Assembly (NCBI GenBank): GCA_018662365.1
Contig: JABJGH010000006.1
Coordinates: forward strand, 1 to 64,000
Length of the DNA: 64,000 nucleotides
Reading direction: 5' to 3'
DNA from: Chloroflexota bacterium
GTDB taxonomy: Bacteria > Chloroflexota > Anaerolineae > Anaerolineales > UBA11579
Shown here: positions 1 through 8,955 of the stretch, one piece after another
Layout: each line of letters begins with the position of its first letter
Position numbering within the stretch: position 1 is the first letter of the stretch
Translations under genes and position numbers: made by a program
Notes under the pieces: model-generated
Seen by the model: only the letters and a program-made list of their open reading frames with translations
What the model was told of the DNA's origin: nothing
The model's database searches: none

Positions 1-6
1 GGTGAA

Positions 7-44
7 ACCCCCTTGCGGGGGTGGAGGGGGCAAGCGCCCCCTCC
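7..44. terminator. Two adjacent GC-rich hairpins
   Basis: Two perfect stem-loops lie side by side: ACCCCC-TTGC-GGGGGT at 7-22 and GGAGGGGGC-AAGC-GCCCCCTCC at 23-44. They are much more GC-rich than their surroundings. Neither is followed by a strong T-run on the + strand; on the - strand the second is followed by only TTT. They may be a factor-assisted terminator of a gene left of the window, or an intergenic repeat. I cannot tell which. Confidence 0.4.
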
Positions 45-434
45 GTAAAAAATAATTAATAACTATCCCATTCGCACCAAATGTGGAGAATGGGGAGACG
101 TTATCATTTTATAATTCTTCATGTCCCCATTCTCCAAGGAATTAGCTTCACCAATTCCACCCTTGCACAAAAAGAACATATGTGCTATACTTTCTCTGAA
201 GGGAAATTCTATGACATTCTGGGGAAACCAAAAACCATCATCCTAAAAAATACCAACTTCCCCCATAAAAAAAGTCTTATAGTAAAATAAATAGATTTTG
301 CCGTTTGAGTGATTGTTCACGAACACTCTAACCAATTCCCGGAAATCCTCACTCAAGGAAACCGGTTGCACGAATCGAAAGATTTTGGAAAAAAGTAGAC
401 ATTACTGTGCGGAGTTGCGCACGAGGAGAAAAAA
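45..434. other. Gene-free region upstream of ppdK
   Basis: I find no convincing gene here. A 69-codon open frame at 81-290 has no ribosome-binding site and an amino-acid composition unlike a protein. A small palindrome, TGTTC-AC-GAACA at 314-325, could be an operator or hairpin in the ppdK leader. I found no clear -35/-10 pair. The ribosome-binding site ACGAGGAG precedes the ppdK ATG at 435. Confidence 0.5.
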
Positions 435-3173
435 ATGAATGATAAAAAATGGGTTTATTTATTTACAGATGTAAATAAAGCCGAAGAATCAGTTGGCGGA
501 GTATGGGCCAAAGTGCGCTCCCTTCTAGGTGGAAAAGGTGCCAACTTAGCAGATATGACCAGAATTGGCGTCCCTGTGCCTCCCGGCTTCACCGTCTCCA
601 CCGAAGCCTGCAATGCCTTCCTTGAAGCTGGCGAAACCTTCCCTGGCACCATGTGGGACCAAGAAGTCGAAGCCGTTCATGGCATCGAAGCCCAAACCGG
701 CAAAAAATTCGGAGACCCCAGCAATCCCCTTCTAGTCTCCTGCCGATCCGGTGCCGTCTTCTCAATGCCCGGCATGATGGACACCGTCCTCAACATCGGT
801 CTCAACGATGAAACTGCCGCTAAAATGGTCGAACTCACCGGGGACGAAAGATTTGTTTTCGATGCCTATCGCCGACTCGTCCACATGTTTGGCTCCGTAG
901 TTTTAGACATCAACGACGAAAAATTCGAAGAACCCCTCGACGAATACAAAAAAGAAAAAGGCTATAAGCTCGACACCGAAATGCAAGCCGCAGATTGGAA
1001 AGCCCTCACCGATACCTACAAAGCCGTCATCAAAGAGCATAAAGGTTTCGATTTCCCTCAAGAAGCCTATGAGCAGCTAAGAATGGCCACCGAAGCAGTC
1101 TTCCGCTCTTGGAATGGCAAGCGCGCCATCGACTATCGTAATGCTGCCCATATCGCCCACGATCTCGGTACCGCCGTCAATATCCAGACAATGGTCTTTG
1201 GCAACATGGACAACTCCGGCACAGGTGTCGCATTCACCCGTAACCCCTCCACTGGTGAGCCCGTGGTCTGGGGGGAATACCTCATGAATGCCCAGGGTGA
1301 GGATGTAGTCGCCGGTATTCGAAATGCTGAGAATGTGGTCAACATGAAAGCTGATCTACCCGAAGCCTACGCAGATTTTATGGATGTCTGCGCGAAACTA
1401 GAAAAACATTACCGGGAAATGCAAGACGTAGAATTCACCATTGAAAATGGCAAACTCTGGATGCTTCAGACCCGTGACGGCAAACGCACAGCCAAGTCAG
1501 CAGTCACCATTGCTGTTGATTTCGTCAACGAAGGCCTCATCACCAAAGAAGAAGCCGTCGGCCGGGTCCACACCGATCAAGTCGACACACTCCTCCATCC
1601 TCAATTCATCGACGAAGCAAAACGCGCCGCCGATGACGAAGGAAAATTATTTGCCACTGGCGTAAACGCCTCCCCCGGTGCCGCGGTTGGCCGGGTATAT
1701 TTTGACGCCGATACCGCTGAGCAAAAAGCCAAAGAAGAAGGCCAAGACGTCATCATGGTGCGCCCCTTCACCAAACCAGACGATGTCCACGGCATGTTAG
1801 CCGCCAAAGGGATTCTCACCAGTGAAGGTGGGGCCACCTCCCACGCCGCCGTCGTTGCCCGACAATTTGGTATCCCTTGTATCGTCGGTGCCTCCGCCGT
1901 CCGCATCAACATGGAAAATCGCACATTCACCGCCGGTGACATCACTGTCAAAGAAGGCGATTGGATCTCAGTCGATGGTGCCAGCGGTGAAGTATTCTTG
2001 GGTCAGATCGAATCAATTGCCCCATCTCTAGAAGAGCAGATTGATTTATTAACCCTCCTCGATTATGCAGATGAAATTTCCGCAACGGGTGACATCCGAA
2101 ATGCCCCAGCAGGCTGGCCCACCCGGGGCTTGCAAGTCTGGGCCAACGCCGATTACCCCGAAGATGCCCGCCGTGCCCGAAGTTATGGCGCACAGGGTAT
2201 TGGTCTCTGCCGCACGGAGCATATGTTCTTCGAAACCGAACGTCTCCCCATTGTGCAAGATATGATCTTGAGTGATACCAGCGAAGGGCGCACAGCAGCA
2301 TTAGATAAATTATTACCCTACCAACGAGCAGATTTCGATGGCTTATTTGAAGCAATGACCGGGCTTCCCGTCATCGTTCGCCTGATCGATCCTCCATTGC
2401 ATGAATTTATGCCAGATGAGCAGGAACTTCTCGAAGAAGTCATCGCTAATCGGATCAAAGAAACCGTTGACCAAGAAAAGGAAGAACTCCTCGAATCTAT
2501 CCAGGCCATGCATGAAAGCAACCCCATGATGGGATTGCGTGGTATTCGCTTGAGCGTGATGATGCCCGAGATCGTCGGCATGCAAGTGCGCGCGATCTTC
2601 GAAGCCGCCGCAGATGTAAAACTGCGTGGTTTTGAACCACATCCCGAGGTAATGATTCCTCTAACTGGGCATGTGAATGAGCTAAATTTGATCCAGCCTA
2701 TTTTAGAAGAAATTGCGACCAGCGTGATGAAAGAAAAAGGTGTCGAGTTTGCATATAAATTCGGTACGATGATCGAAATTCCTCGTGCGGGTTTAACCGC
2801 CGACCAAGTTGCCGGCGTGGCAGAATTTTTCTCCTTCGGTACAAACGACCTCACTCAATTCACATTCGGGTACAGCCGGGATGATGCGGAAAGAAATTTC
2901 TTAGTCAAATATGTGGAAGATGGCATTCTTCCTCAAAATCCATTCCAAACCATTGATATAGAAGGTGTGGGTCAGTTGATGGATATCACCGTCAAGAAAG
3001 GTCGCTCTGTGCGAAATGAACTTGAATGTGGTATTTGTGGTGAGCATGGTGGGGATCCACAATCGATTGATTGGTGTCACCAGATTGGTCTTAATTACGT
3101 GAGTTGTTCCCCATTCCGTGTGCCAGTTGCCAGGTTAGCAGCAGCACAGTCGGCATTACGACATAGGGCATAA
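435..3173 (+). CDS. ppdK: Pyruvate, phosphate dikinase
   Basis: Interconverts pyruvate + ATP + Pi with phosphoenolpyruvate + AMP + PPi in the cytoplasm, linking glycolysis and gluconeogenesis in many anaerobes. The 912 residues match the usual 870-910. The order is an ATP-grasp domain (GGKGANLADM near residue 33), the phosphohistidine swivel domain (GGATSHAAVVAR near residue 465, His being the phosphocarrier), and a C-terminal PEP-utilising TIM barrel with the CGICGEHGGDP active-site Cys near residue 865. Start ATG follows AGGAG. It is monocistronic, with its own terminator. The first two thirds use many C-ending codons on this strand, unlike the neighbours; high expression or mosaic origin could explain that. 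Identity is certain. Confidence 0.97.
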   Translation: MNDKKWVYLFTDVNKAEESVGGVWAKVRSLLGGKGANLADMTRIGVPVPPGFTVSTEACNAFLEAGETFPGTMWDQEVEAVHGIEAQTGKKFGDPSNPLLVSCRSGAVFSMPGMMDTVLNIGLNDETAAKMVELTGDERFVFDAYRRLVHMFGSVVLDINDEKFEEPLDEYKKEKGYKLDTEMQAADWKALTDTYKAVIKEHKGFDFPQEAYEQLRMATEAVFRSWNGKRAIDYRNAAHIAHDLGTAVNIQTMVFGNMDNSGTGVAFTRNPSTGEPVVWGEYLMNAQGEDVVAGIRNAENVVNMKADLPEAYADFMDVCAKLEKHYREMQDVEFTIENGKLWMLQTRDGKRTAKSAVTIAVDFVNEGLITKEEAVGRVHTDQVDTLLHPQFIDEAKRAADDEGKLFATGVNASPGAAVGRVYFDADTAEQKAKEEGQDVIMVRPFTKPDDVHGMLAAKGILTSEGGATSHAAVVARQFGIPCIVGASAVRINMENRTFTAGDITVKEGDWISVDGASGEVFLGQIESIAPSLEEQIDLLTLLDYADEISATGDIRNAPAGWPTRGLQVWANADYPEDARRARSYGAQGIGLCRTEHMFFETERLPIVQDMILSDTSEGRTAALDKLLPYQRADFDGLFEAMTGLPVIVRLIDPPLHEFMPDEQELLEEVIANRIKETVDQEKEELLESIQAMHESNPMMGLRGIRLSVMMPEIVGMQVRAIFEAAADVKLRGFEPHPEVMIPLTGHVNELNLIQPILEEIATSVMKEKGVEFAYKFGTMIEIPRAGLTADQVAGVAEFFSFGTNDLTQFTFGYSRDDAERNFLVKYVEDGILPQNPFQTIDIEGVGQLMDITVKKGRSVRNELECGICGEHGGDPQSIDWCHQIGLNYVSCSPFRVPVARLAAAQSALRHRA

Positions 3174-3190
3174 CTTAAAGATAAATGATT

Positions 3191-3223
3191 AAAGAGGCAA
3201 TCGATGAGATTGTCTCTTTTTTT
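3191..3223 (+). terminator. Intrinsic terminator after ppdK
   Basis: Stem AGAGGCAATC / GATTGTCTCT (one G-T pair) with a 5-base loop, followed by seven T. It lies 17 bases past the ppdK stop codon. Confidence 0.85.
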
Positions 3224-3270
3224 ATGCCCAACTAAGAGACATGGGTGAGGAATTAGACTAAAATATTTCC

Positions 3271-3900
3271 ATGGAAATTCCGATTTTGTTAAAAGGACTG
3301 GCGATAGGTTTTACGGGTGCCGCAGTATTAGGACCGATTGGCATCATTATCATTCAGCGAACATTGCGCGGGGGTTGGCAAACTGGCATTGCATCAGGGT
3401 TAGGCGTGGCATTAGCCGATGGTCTATTTGGATTAATTGGTGGACTTGGGTTAACGGCAATCACTAGTTTTATGGTGGGACAGCAAACTTGGCTGCGTCT
3501 GATTGGGGGTTTGATTTTGGTAATTATGGGGATGAATTCACTTTTTACAAAAGTGAATTTTAGAGAAACGAAAGAAATAGAAACCCAAAAATTAAATTAT
3601 TTGGGAGATTTTTCAAGTATTTTTTTGTTGACAATATCTAACCCGATGACCATATTATTTTTTGCGGGGGTCTATTCAGGAATTGGCCTTGCAGGGGTAG
3701 AAGGGGGATGGGTATCCGCGGTCAATTTTTCATTGGGCGTAACTTTAGGATCTTTGTTCCTGTGGATTGTTTTATCTAGTGGGGTAAATATATTGCGGTC
3801 AAATTTCAAAAAAGAGTTATTAATTCTGTTCAGTCGTTTGTCGGGATTGATCATAATAATTTTAGGAATTGGTATTGTAATCTCCTCATTTAATCGTTAA
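3271..3900 (+). CDS. LysE/RhtB-family amino-acid exporter
   Basis: A 209-residue integral membrane protein with about six hydrophobic segments, the usual size and pattern of LysE-type exporters. The N-terminus carries the family-like GFTGAAVLGPIGIIIIQRTLRGG segment, given here as residues 14-36, and the middle carries SNPMTILFFAGVYSG. It probably exports an amino acid or related metabolite; the substrate cannot be read from sequence. No ribosome-binding site is visible. Instead TAAAAT lies six bases before the ATG, with GAGACA 17 bases further upstream, which suggests a leaderless mRNA. Confidence 0.85.
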   Translation: MEIPILLKGLAIGFTGAAVLGPIGIIIIQRTLRGGWQTGIASGLGVALADGLFGLIGGLGLTAITSFMVGQQTWLRLIGGLILVIMGMNSLFTKVNFRETKEIETQKLNYLGDFSSIFLLTISNPMTILFFAGVYSGIGLAGVEGGWVSAVNFSLGVTLGSLFLWIVLSSGVNILRSNFKKELLILFSRLSGLIIIILGIGIVISSFNR

Positions 3901-3913
3901 TTTTATGTGGAAA

Positions 3914-3942
3914 TTGCATTACAGGAATGTAATAGTTAAATA
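3914..3942 (+). promoter_or_regulatory. Candidate degV promoter with palindrome in the spacer
   Basis: TTGCAT (3914-3919), a 17-base spacer, then TAAATA (3937-3942). A perfect palindrome ATTACA-GGAA-TGTAAT (3918-3933) lies inside the spacer, a typical operator position. It is about 70 bases before the first degV gene. The sequence match is real; the regulatory role is inference. Confidence 0.4.
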
Positions 3943-4010
3943 CTTCCACGATGGGCAACAATAGATTATGATTAAAGAGTTGATGGAGAAAAATTAGATT
4001 TGGAGCTTAA

Positions 4011-4880
4011 ATGAAAATTGTTACGGATAGTGGGGCGGATCTTTTTTTCCCTGCCGCTACCTTGGAAAGAATAAATGTTGAAACTGTTCCGCTGAAAGTT
4101 AGTCTTGATGACAAAGTTTATCGAGAAGATATTGATATTAATACCGGTGAATTTTATTATTTACTCAAGAACAGCAAGGGTCTGCCGACCACGTCACCTC
4201 CTTCTGTTTTCGATTTTGTGAACACCTATCGCAATATTTCTATGACGGATCCGAATATTTTATCGGTTCATATCTCCGCGAATTTAAGCGAAACTTATAA
4301 ATTTGCGGTTCAGGGCGCGCAGTTGGTCCCGGAAGCTAATATTATTCATTTCAATGCCAAAACATTATCTGCCGTTGTAGGATGGATGATCGAGGCTGCT
4401 TCGCGAGCAATCGATGCGGGGTGGAGCAACAAAATGATCATCAACCTGATGCGAAGAATTAGCGCGGAAAGCAACACTGTTTATACTTTGAATGAGCTTC
4501 GATATTTAATTAATGGTGGGCGGATCAGCCATATGCGGGGTTTAGTGGCTAATGTGCTCGGCATCAAGCCAGTAATCGGTATAGATAAAAAAGATGGGTC
4601 TTTTATCCAACATGGGCAGGAGCGTACATTTAAAGGTGCTCTAAATGGATTGATTAAGTATATGAAGAGTCATCATAAATTTGGAAGTAGGCTGAGGGTG
4701 CAGGTGCTGCATTCCTATAACCATGAAGCCGCAGCAGCATTCAAATATCAGATCGATAAATATTATGATGTGGTTTGGTTACCTATTGGGGAAATGTCCT
4801 TGGTGCTTGGCGCACATACTGGACCTAGTATGGTTGGGGTGGCATTTGCTGATCAAAAAATCTTTGATGCCCTGCCTTAA
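4011..4880 (+). CDS. DegV family fatty-acid-binding protein (copy 1)
   Basis: DegV/FakB-type proteins bind a fatty acid; in Firmicutes they present it to the kinase FakA. The 289 residues have the family start MKIVTDSGADL, a ligand-pocket S/T region (VHISANLSETYKFA), the NGGRISHMRG helix and the C-terminal LGAHTGPSMVGVA motif. It is followed by a paralogue about 65% identical by eye. Its pocket motif reads SANLSETYK where the second copy has the commoner SSGLSGTYN, so ligand binding may differ. A GGAG site precedes the ATG. No FakA-like kinase is nearby. Confidence 0.92.
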   Translation: MKIVTDSGADLFFPAATLERINVETVPLKVSLDDKVYREDIDINTGEFYYLLKNSKGLPTTSPPSVFDFVNTYRNISMTDPNILSVHISANLSETYKFAVQGAQLVPEANIIHFNAKTLSAVVGWMIEAASRAIDAGWSNKMIINLMRRISAESNTVYTLNELRYLINGGRISHMRGLVANVLGIKPVIGIDKKDGSFIQHGQERTFKGALNGLIKYMKSHHKFGSRLRVQVLHSYNHEAAAAFKYQIDKYYDVVWLPIGEMSLVLGAHTGPSMVGVAFADQKIFDALP

Positions 4881-5072
4881 AGAAGTATAGAAATATTCTT
4901 TATTAGTAATAAATGTGAGTTTTTCCTGGGGGAATGTCCATTTTCAAGCACCAATTTCTTTACATAATATATTTTTACGGCCCTATTTTGTGTTAAATCT
5001 CACTTGTTCGAAGATATTCGATTATGATATAGATAAGTTGAAAAATTGTTGTTTGAAAAAATGGAGAACCGA

Positions 5073-5942
5073 ATGAAGATCGTTACAGATAGTGGTGCAG
5101 ACCTTTTATTTCCGAAGGAAACTTTAGAAAAACTAGATGTTATCACCGTACCCTTAACCGTTAGTCTTGATGATAAATCGTATAGAGAAGGGATAGATAT
5201 AAAAACAGCAGATTTTTATGATCTGCTTGAGGCAAGCAAAGGGCTGCCCTTAACTTCAACCCCATCTCCCGGTGATTTTGCAGAAGTTTATAAAAAAATT
5301 GCGAAAACCGATCCTGATATTTTATCGGTACATATTTCTTCGGGCTTGAGCGGCACTTATAACGCTGCCATTCAAGGTGCAGATCTGGTGCCTGAAGCAA
5401 ATGTGACCCATTTTGATGCAAAGACGCTTTCGGCAGCAGTTGGGTGGATGATCGAGGCAGCCTCTAGAGCAATTAAAGCCGGATGGAGCAAAGATAAGGT
5501 CGTCGCACTGATGCAAAAAGTGAGCGATGCGAGCAATAGTGTTTACACGTTGAAAGAACTTAAATATTTAATTAATGGCGGAAGAATTAGCCATATGAAA
5601 GGGCTGTTGGCTAACTTGTTAAATATTAAGCCGGTGATCGGAGTGGAAAAGGTGGGGGGTACTTACGAGCAATTGGGACAAGAACGGAATTTTAAACGAG
5701 CCTTGGATGGATTGGTAAAACAGATCAAGTCTCAACATGCCTTGGGTAGTAAATTACGGGTGCAGGTTTTGCATGCGTTTAATCCAGAAAGTGCGGCATT
5801 ATTAAAAGAAAAAATCGACCAGCTTTTTGAAGTGGAATGGCTGCCGATCGGAGTGATGTCATTGGTATTGGGCGCACATACAGGTCCCAGCATGGTGGGT
5901 GTGGCCTACGCAGCGCAGAGCATTTTTGATGAATTACCCTGA
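5073..5942 (+). CDS. DegV family fatty-acid-binding protein (copy 2)
   Basis: Paralogue of the preceding gene, 289 residues from the chosen start. The frame is open back to 5046, but ATG 5073 gives the conserved MKIVTDSGADL start and has GGAG eight bases upstream. The pocket motif SSGLSGTYN, the INGGRISHMKG segment and LGAHTGPSMVGVA are intact and match the family consensus better than copy 1. A 165-base gap separates the copies, so it may have its own promoter. A terminator follows. Expected role: intracellular fatty-acid binding and handover. Confidence 0.93.
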   Translation: MKIVTDSGADLLFPKETLEKLDVITVPLTVSLDDKSYREGIDIKTADFYDLLEASKGLPLTSTPSPGDFAEVYKKIAKTDPDILSVHISSGLSGTYNAAIQGADLVPEANVTHFDAKTLSAAVGWMIEAASRAIKAGWSKDKVVALMQKVSDASNSVYTLKELKYLINGGRISHMKGLLANLLNIKPVIGVEKVGGTYEQLGQERNFKRALDGLVKQIKSQHALGSKLRVQVLHAFNPESAALLKEKIDQLFEVEWLPIGVMSLVLGAHTGPSMVGVAYAAQSIFDELP

Positions 5943-5966
5943 CAGGTTTTAAAAACAATATAACTA

Positions 5967-5997
5967 AAAAGTGCAAGAAATTTCTTGCGCTTTTTTA
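5967..5997 (+). terminator. Intrinsic terminator after the second degV
   Basis: Stem AAGTGCAAGAAA / TTTCTTGCGCTT with almost no loop, then a T-run. It lies between convergent genes and could also serve the - strand, where the A-run reads as T. Confidence 0.8.
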
Positions 5998-6026
5998 TTT
6001 TAATTAATTTGGTTAAATGGTGAACC

Positions 6027-6587
6027 TTACACTTTTTCTGCTAGCACTTCCTGAACAAATTTCGCCCCTCTTTCAATGGCTTCAAAATTTATGGGTAAAG
6101 TGCCACGGTGGCGCTCAGGAATATGACTGTCTAATGCTTTCTTTAATTCATCTACCGGGAGTACTTGAACTAATTCGAGTAAAGCCCCGATCATCACCAT
6201 ATTCGTTATCCGAATATTTCCTAGCTCTTTGGCGATATCATTACCGGGGATATAAATCGGTTGAATATCTGTGCGCTCAATTTTTTGGTCCACAAGAGAT
6301 TCATTGATGATCATGTACCCACCAGGGGCGACCAATGGTTCGTACATATTGACGGATGGGACGTTCATTGCGATGACAGCAAAGGGATTTCGGGCCACGG
6401 GAGAACCGATTTTTTCATCGGAGATGATGACGATGCACCTTGCTGTTCCGCCTCTCATTTCTGGACCGTAGGAAGGGATCCAGGTGACTTCCTTACCGTA
6501 ATCCATGGCAGCGTATGCCAATAGCTGACCTGCAAAAAGTGTACCTTGGCCACCAAAACCGGAGATGATGATACTTGTTTCTGTCAT
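6027..6587 (-). CDS. 2-oxoacid:ferredoxin oxidoreductase, gamma subunit
   Basis: Gamma subunit (186 residues) of a CoA-acylating 2-oxoacid:ferredoxin oxidoreductase. It begins with the typical ISGFGGQGTLFAGQLLAYAA, followed by TWIPSYGPEMRGGTARC. It is the last gene of a delta-alpha-beta-gamma operon, starting 9 bases after the beta stop. Family knowledge: this domain helps bind CoA and completes the alpha/gamma heterodimer. Confidence 0.93.
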   Translation of the reverse strand: MTETSIIISGFGGQGTLFAGQLLAYAAMDYGKEVTWIPSYGPEMRGGTARCIVIISDEKIGSPVARNPFAVIAMNVPSVNMYEPLVAPGGYMIINESLVDQKIERTDIQPIYIPGNDIAKELGNIRITNMVMIGALLELVQVLPVDELKKALDSHIPERHRGTLPINFEAIERGAKFVQEVLAEKV

Positions 6588-6596
6588 TATTCTTTC

Positions 6597-7376
6597 CTAG
6601 CCTTTGATATTTTTAATTTCAGGATTAACTTTGAAATCAGCTATGGGGTAAACGGGAATCATTTGTTCTTCTATGAATTCCAAAGATTTTGAAGGGGATA
6701 ATTTCCAGTTCGTGGGACATGAAGATAATATTTCAACCATAGAAAAACCCATACCACTGGCTTGTGTTTGAAAAGCTGTTTTGACCGCTTTCTTTGTCTT
6801 TCGAATATTGGCAGGGTTGTGAAGGCTTCGACGAACGACATAGCTTACTGCGTCTAAATTGGAAATTATTTCTGCCATGCGAATGGGATATCCCGCAACT
6901 TCAACATCTCGACCTAAGGGTGTTGAGGTCGTTTTCATATTTGGTAGGGTGGTGGGGGACATTTGGCCGCCCGTCATTCCATAGATGGCATTATTGAGAT
7001 AGATCACGGTGATATTTTCACCCCGAGCGGCAGCATGCATGATCTCTCCCATACCAATAGAGGCAAGATCGCCGTCTCCTTGATAGGTATAGACCATTTT
7101 TTTGGGTAATACCCGCTTGATGCCGGTCGCCATGGCTGGAGCCCGCCCATGGGCTGCTTCCACATAATCATGATTGAAATAGTTGTAGGCAAAGACAGAA
7201 CAGCCTACAGGTGCTACCCCAATGGTGGTCTCTCGAATGCCCATTTCGTCGAGTACTTCTGCCACCAATCGGTGTGCTGTGCCATGCGTGCAACCTGGGC
7301 AATAAAACGTAGGCATTTCTGTGAGGGATTCTGGTCGCTCATAAACAAGTGTTGCATTATTTGTTTCTGAAACCAT
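6597..7376 (-). CDS. 2-oxoacid:ferredoxin oxidoreductase, thiamine-diphosphate (beta) subunit
   Basis: TPP-binding catalytic subunit, 259 residues. [13 protein letters not shown] near the N-terminus and [14 protein letters not shown] (the GDG-type Mg/TPP motif) are intact, followed by [16 protein letters not shown]. The start overlaps the alpha stop by one base (TAATG), so translation is probably coupled. Length and motifs fit the VorA/KorB group. Substrate could be branched-chain 2-oxoacids or 2-oxoglutarate; the sequence alone does not decide. Confidence 0.93.
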   Translation of the reverse strand: MVSETNNATLVYERPESLTEMPTFYCPGCTHGTAHRLVAEVLDEMGIRETTIGVAPVGCSVFAYNYFNHDYVEAAHGRAPAMATGIKRVLPKKMVYTYQGDGDLASIGMGEIMHAAARGENITVIYLNNAIYGMTGGQMSPTTLPNMKTTSTPLGRDVEVAGYPIRMAEIISNLDAVSYVVRRSLHNPANIRKTKKAVKTAFQTQASGMGFSMVEILSSCPTNWKLSPSKSLEFIEEQMIPVYPIADFKVNPEIKNIKG

Positions 7377-8506
7377 TAATTCTCTCCTTCAATAATTAAC
7401 TCTAGTCTGTCGAGCCAAGCTTCTCGGGCATTGAAATCTGTGTCAGTGGGGGGACTATTATTTATTCGTCTGATCTCGTCTAGGATCTCATCGGGGAAGG
7501 GGGTGATCCCTCCCATGCGGCCATAAAACTCAATTGGAATTTTCCCTTTTACACTTAGGCTGACATCATCTAACATCATTCCGGTATTCATTTCTGCAAC
7601 GAGCATTGATTTTGCTTGGTCAGCTAATTTTTCAATTTCTTTATAGGGGAAGGGAGAAAGGGTAATCGGTCTAAATAGCCCGACCTTGATCCCTTCTTGA
7701 CGGGCTTGACGGACTGCTGTTGATGCGACCCTGCCTGCAGTTCCAAATGCGACAATCACGATTTCTGCATCATCGATCTCTTCGGTGTGATAGAGAATCT
7801 CATTTTTTTCAATTTCAAGTTTTCTTCGTAATAAACGAATATTTGTGACTTCTTCATCTTTTGGATCGATATAGATCGAGGAGAGAAATCTTCGTTCTCT
7901 GCCTTCTGTCTCTCCATCTACTGCCCATTCTGGTGTAATGAAATCAAGATCTCGCATGGGGGGGAGTTCAGCGGGTTCCATCATTTGCCCTAAATTGCCG
8001 TCTACAATTACAAATACTAAAGATCGATATTTATCTGCAAGATCAAAAGCAAGTGTGATGTAGTCGATTGCTTCTTGCACGCTGGCAGGGGCTAATACGA
8101 TGGGGAAATAATCCCCATGTCCGCCTCCTTTGACCATTTGGTTGTAATCTCCTTGGGAGGGGGCAATGTTGCCTAAGCCGGGTCCGCCACGCATTACATT
8201 GACAATTACGGCGGGGACCTCTGTTCCAGCTATATAGGATATTCCTTCCATCATTAGACTAATTCCAGGACTTGAGGAAGCAGTCATGGCTCTTTTTCCG
8301 GTGCAGGCGGCACCATAAACCATGTTTATGGCAGCGACCTCACTTTCTGCTTGGACAAAACCGCGTCCAAGTTCTGGCATTCTTTTTGCCATGTGTTCTA
8401 AAAATTCAGTTGAGGGGGTAATGGGGTAGCCGAAAAAGCCTTCACACCCTGCTCGGATGGCAGCTTCGGCGAATGCCTCGTTACCCTTGAGTAGTTTTTT
8501 TACCAT
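7376..8506 (-). CDS. vorB: 2-oxoacid:ferredoxin oxidoreductase, alpha subunit (VorB type)
   Basis: Alpha subunit, 376 residues. [17 protein letters not shown] is the hallmark YPITPS substrate-site motif; GERAM-like [16 protein letters not shown] and [18 protein letters not shown] follow. It best resembles the subunit annotated VorB (3-methyl-2-oxobutanoate dehydrogenase), but annotated VorB and KorA are hard to separate by eye. It sits between the ferredoxin-like delta subunit and the beta subunit in one operon. Confidence 0.9.
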   Translation of the reverse strand: MVKKLLKGNEAFAEAAIRAGCEGFFGYPITPSTEFLEHMAKRMPELGRGFVQAESEVAAINMVYGAACTGKRAMTASSSPGISLMMEGISYIAGTEVPAVIVNVMRGGPGLGNIAPSQGDYNQMVKGGGHGDYFPIVLAPASVQEAIDYITLAFDLADKYRSLVFVIVDGNLGQMMEPAELPPMRDLDFITPEWAVDGETEGRERRFLSSIYIDPKDEEVTNIRLLRRKLEIEKNEILYHTEEIDDAEIVIVAFGTAGRVASTAVRQARQEGIKVGLFRPITLSPFPYKEIEKLADQAKSMLVAEMNTGMMLDDVSLSVKGKIPIEFYGRMGGITPFPDEILDEIRRINNSPPTDTDFNAREAWLDRLELIIEGEN

Positions 8507-8518
8507 TGCTTAAGTCTC

Positions 8519-8773
8519 CTACGCAGGCGAGGCTACAGATTGAGTTTTCTTTACTTTTGCTTCTCGATAAACAGTTAGGGCTGCATCAGGGCAAACTACT
8601 GCACATATCGCACAGCCTGTACAACCTGGTCCTGTTAAATTTACGGGGTGATAACCCTTTGAGGTAATTGTTTGCTGATCAATGGCAAGTACGTCCTGGG
8701 GACAAGCTGGTATACAAAGCTCGCAACCTTTGCAATACTTTTCATTGACTTCGATCCATCCCTTTGCAGGCAC
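8519..8773 (-). CDS. 2-oxoacid:ferredoxin oxidoreductase, delta subunit (2x[4Fe-4S])
   Basis: An 84-residue ferredoxin-like subunit with two complete four-Cys motifs, CKGCELCIPACP and CTGCAICAVVCP. It is the first gene of the operon and would carry electrons from the TPP site to free ferredoxin. Twelve bases separate it from the alpha subunit. AGGAGGC-type ribosome-binding sequence lies upstream of the ATG. Confidence 0.93.
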   Translation of the reverse strand: MPAKGWIEVNEKYCKGCELCIPACPQDVLAIDQQTITSKGYHPVNLTGPGCTGCAICAVVCPDAALTVYREAKVKKTQSVASPA

Positions 8774-8874
8774 AGTAAAGCCTCCTTATTTGGAAAATCG
8801 GATAATATGGAGTATATATAGCGTTTTATTACTTAATTATTTTCTCGCAGGTGGCTCGTTTTGTGGAGTGACAA

Positions 8875-8893
8875 ATGTCCCATAATTTCTGGG
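8875..8893. terminator. Small hairpin between EamA and the oxidoreductase operon
   Basis: GTCCCA-TAATTTC-TGGGAC, a perfect 6-base stem. It lies 60 bases past the EamA stop on the - strand but lacks a T-run, so terminator function is doubtful. Confidence 0.3.
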
Positions 8894-8955
8894 ACGTATT
8901 TCATAATGTCAATTCTCCCCAAAAATTCAGTGAGTGAGCTTCGGAAATTATTGGA

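Noticed and set aside
81-290. A 69-codon frame upstream of ppdK.
   Set aside because: No ribosome-binding site, no recognisable composition, next to the likely ppdK leader.
307-328. A possible LexA box upstream of ppdK (TGTTC-AC-GAACA).
   Set aside because: The half-sites are in the reverse order of known GAAC-N4-GTTC boxes, and ppdK is not a DNA-damage gene.
1948-2854. Long antisense frames inside ppdK (135 and 178 codons).
   Set aside because: They are shadows caused by the C-rich codon use of ppdK; no starts with ribosome-binding sites.
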